Below are positions 34,435 to 36,363 of a DNA stretch of 36,363 bases, one piece after another; within the stretch, counting starts at the first letter, position 1, and each line of letters starts with the position of its first letter. Under the pieces are notes generated by a model, which saw nothing but the letters and a program-made list of their open reading frames with translations, made no database searches and had not been told where the DNA came from. The DNA is from an uncultured Lachnospiraceae bacterium (GTDB taxonomy: Bacteria; Bacillota; Clostridia; Lachnospirales; Lachnospiraceae). The stretch is from positions 1 through 36,363 of the forward strand of contig CAJTVK010000032.1 in NCBI GenBank assembly GCA_910579645.1. The letters run 5' to 3'. Both the position numbers and the translations under genes were made by a program.

Positions 34435-36282
34435 ATGGGCGAGCAGGTAAAGGCACCCAGAAGAGGCCACGGGCATGGTCCCCATCACGGAATGATGCCG
34501 GGGGAGAAAGCAAAGGACTTCAGAGGGACGCTGAAAAAAATCACAGGATATATGGGCACTTACAAATATGGGCTGGCGGCGGTTATGGTATTTGCGGTTG
34601 GAGGAACCGCATTTAATATCATAGGGCCGAAGATTCTAAGTCAGGCTACGACGGAGCTGTTTCAAGGGCTGATGGCAAAAGTATCGGGAACGGGAGGCAT
34701 TGATTTTGGGCGGATAGGAAGGATACTGCTTCTTTTGCTGGGGGTATATGCGTTCAGTTCCTGTCTGTCTTTTTTCCAAGGCATGATTATGACGGGAATT
34801 TCGCAGAAAATATGTTACCGTTTCCGGAAGGAAATTTCCGAAAAAATAAACCGCATGCCGTTGGAATATTTTGAGTCGCGGACGGTAGGGGAAGTGTTGT
34901 CACGCATTACGAATGATGTGGATACTTTAGGGCAGAGCCTTAATCAGAGCATTACCCAGCTGCTTACTTCGGTGACTACAATTGTAGGAGTGTTGGCCAT
35001 GATGCTAAGCATCAGTCCGCTGATGACTCTGATTGCCTTGGTTATCCTGCCGGTGTCGGGGACTCTGATAGGGGTGGTCGTCAAATTCTCGCAGAAATAT
35101 TTCGTGGCACAGCAGAATTATTTGGGAAAAATCAACGGACAGGTGGAGGAAGTATACAGCGGGCATAATATTGTCAAGGCTTTTAACAGGGAAGAGCAGG
35201 CACGGAAGGAATTTAACGAGACCAATGCCGTGCTATACCAATCCGCGTGGAAATCTCAGTTTTTATCGGGGATGATGCAGCCGGTTATGATGTTTGTGGG
35301 CAATCTGGGATATGTGGCGGTGGCGGTCAGCGGAAGCCTGCTGGCAGTCAGAGGAACCATTCAGGTCGGCGACATTCAGGCCTTTATTCAATATGTAAAG
35401 AATTTTACCCAGCCTATCACACAGGTGGCACAGGTATCCAATATGCTGCAGTCCATGGCTGCCGCCGCGGAGAGGGTCTTTGAATTCCTGGGGGAAAAAG
35501 AAGAGGATGTCAGCGTGGAGCATGCGGCCCAGCCGGAACAGATTCAGGGCAGCGTCAGCTTTGAGCATGTAAAATTCGGCTATAAGCCGGATAAGCTGAT
35601 TATCCGTGATTTCAGCAGCCGGATAGAGCCGGGGCAGATGGTGGCTATCGTAGGTCCTACCGGAGCCGGAAAGACTACCATGGTAAAACTGCTGATGCGC
35701 TTTTATGATGTGAACGGCGGGCAGATTAAATTAGACGGGCACGATATACGGGAGTTCAACCGGAGCGAACTGCGGGAAGGCTTTGGCATGGTGCTGCAGG
35801 ACACATGGCTTTTCAAAGGGACGATTATGGAGAATATCCGTTACGGCAGGTTGGAGGCCACCGACGAAGAAGTGATCGAGGCGGCAAAAGCAGCCCATGC
35901 GCACCGGTTTATCCAGACCTTGCCGGGCGGGTATCAAATGGAACTGAATGAGGATGCCAGCAATGTATCCCAAGGGCAGCGTCAGCTTTTGACCATTGCC
36001 CGTGCCATCCTTGCGGACAACCGGATATTGATTCTGGATGAAGCAACCAGTTCCGTGGATACAAGGACGGAGGCCCGGATTCAGAAAGCAATGAACAATC
36101 TGATGAAGGGCAGAACCAGTTTTGTCATTGCCCACAGGCTTTCCACCATACGGGATGCGGATCTGATTTTGGTCATGAAAGACGGTGATATCATAGAACA
36201 GGGAACGCATGAGGAACTGTTGGCGCAGAACGGGTTTTATGCGGAACTGTATCAATCACAGTTTGAGGAGGTGACGGCCTAG
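34435..36282 (+). CDS. heterodimeric ABC exporter subunit, catalytic ATP site
   Basis: This 615-residue half-exporter is the partner of the preceding gene. A short His- and Gly-rich cytoplasmic tail (RRGHGHGPHHG) precedes a six-helix membrane domain starting near residue 42 (YGLAAVMVFAVGGTAFNIIG), followed by an ATPase with Walker A GPTGAGKTT (about 408), signature NVSQGQRQ (about 509) and Walker B ILILDEATS (about 533) with the catalytic Glu intact. The SQGQ signature departs from SGGQ and would face the degenerate site of the partner, so the pair has one active and one altered site. AGGAGG lies 6 bases ahead of the ATG at 34435; a frame from 34408 crosses the repeat and is not the start. 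About 80 bp of non-coding sequence follow to the window end. Confidence 0.95.
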   Translation: MGEQVKAPRRGHGHGPHHGMMPGEKAKDFRGTLKKITGYMGTYKYGLAAVMVFAVGGTAFNIIGPKILSQATTELFQGLMAKVSGTGGIDFGRIGRILLLLLGVYAFSSCLSFFQGMIMTGISQKICYRFRKEISEKINRMPLEYFESRTVGEVLSRITNDVDTLGQSLNQSITQLLTSVTTIVGVLAMMLSISPLMTLIALVILPVSGTLIGVVVKFSQKYFVAQQNYLGKINGQVEEVYSGHNIVKAFNREEQARKEFNETNAVLYQSAWKSQFLSGMMQPVMMFVGNLGYVAVAVSGSLLAVRGTIQVGDIQAFIQYVKNFTQPITQVAQVSNMLQSMAAAAERVFEFLGEKEEDVSVEHAAQPEQIQGSVSFEHVKFGYKPDKLIIRDFSSRIEPGQMVAIVGPTGAGKTTMVKLLMRFYDVNGGQIKLDGHDIREFNRSELREGFGMVLQDTWLFKGTIMENIRYGRLEATDEEVIEAAKAAHAHRFIQTLPGGYQMELNEDASNVSQGQRQLLTIARAILADNRILILDEATSSVDTRTEARIQKAMNNLMKGRTSFVIAHRLSTIRDADLILVMKDGDIIEQGTHEELLAQNGFYAELYQSQFEEVTA

Positions 36283-36363
36283 TACTGCATTGCGGAAATA
36301 ACAGTACTGTACATCATTGCATTAATCCTTAAATAATCAGCACATGCTGTTTGTGCCAGTGCC

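Overview
The window looks like chromosomal DNA of a gut-type Clostridia, most likely a Lachnospiraceae member. The reasons are the mid-GC purine-rich coding strand, strong AGGAGG-type ribosome binding sites, lipoprotein solute-binding proteins with MalF/MalG-type permeases, a fused homocysteine methyltransferase/methylenetetrahydrofolate reductase, and a tRNA-Gly without encoded CCA. This placement is inferred from gene content only. Every gene I can support lies on the + strand, which suggests one long co-oriented, probably leading-strand segment.

Layout. (1) 189-7244: a small zinc-finger membrane protein, DNA polymerase I, dephospho-CoA kinase, a large FtsA-like ATPase carrying an in-frame 30-bp minisatellite, and a YycJ-type metallo-beta-lactamase-fold hydrolase. 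They are tightly packed. (2) 7229-9202: a 17/18-bp tandem array that starts inside the last codons of the hydrolase gene, then an ACT-domain protein (UPF0237) and its usual partner UPF0210. (3) 9261-11021: a cytoplasmic GH13 maltodextrin-type hydrolase. (4) 11197-12760: an AT-richer polytopic membrane protein gene, DUF6056-like, broken by a frameshift at a run of nine G. It has its own putative promoter and a clear terminator. (5) 13081-25792: a seven-gene transport locus with three paralogous propeller-plus-binding-protein lipoproteins, two sugar-type ABC permeases, a HlyD/MacA-like adaptor with a very long coiled coil, and a MacB periplasmic-core-like protein lacking the FtsX membrane domain. 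No ATPase is encoded. (6) 25820-28611: a 29-bp tandem array, tcdA, and the fused methyltransferase/reductase. (7) 28662-31525: an HPr-like protein without the phosphoryl-accepting His, tRNA-Gly(CCC), and a KtrB/KtrA potassium uptake pair ending in a strong terminator. (8) 31580-36282: a MarR regulator with a candidate operator, and a heterodimeric ABC exporter with one degenerate ATP site.

How the parts work together. Region 5 looks like a carbohydrate- or oligomer-handling system at the cell envelope that would borrow an MsmX-like ATPase encoded elsewhere; the adaptor and core-domain protein suggest a second, export-like or envelope-spanning function. KtrB and KtrA form the K+ channel and its nucleotide-binding gate. 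MarR overlaps the first exporter gene and probably represses the exporter operon.

The most unusual non-coding signal is a roughly 105-bp structured repeat. Two tandem copies precede the adaptor gene (20092-20303), and a third, diverged copy precedes the second exporter gene (34299-34401). All copies can form a two-level hairpin whose stems are kept despite sequence change, and each set ends directly in the downstream ribosome binding site. Together with several unrelated minisatellites, this suggests a genome prone to short-repeat expansion.
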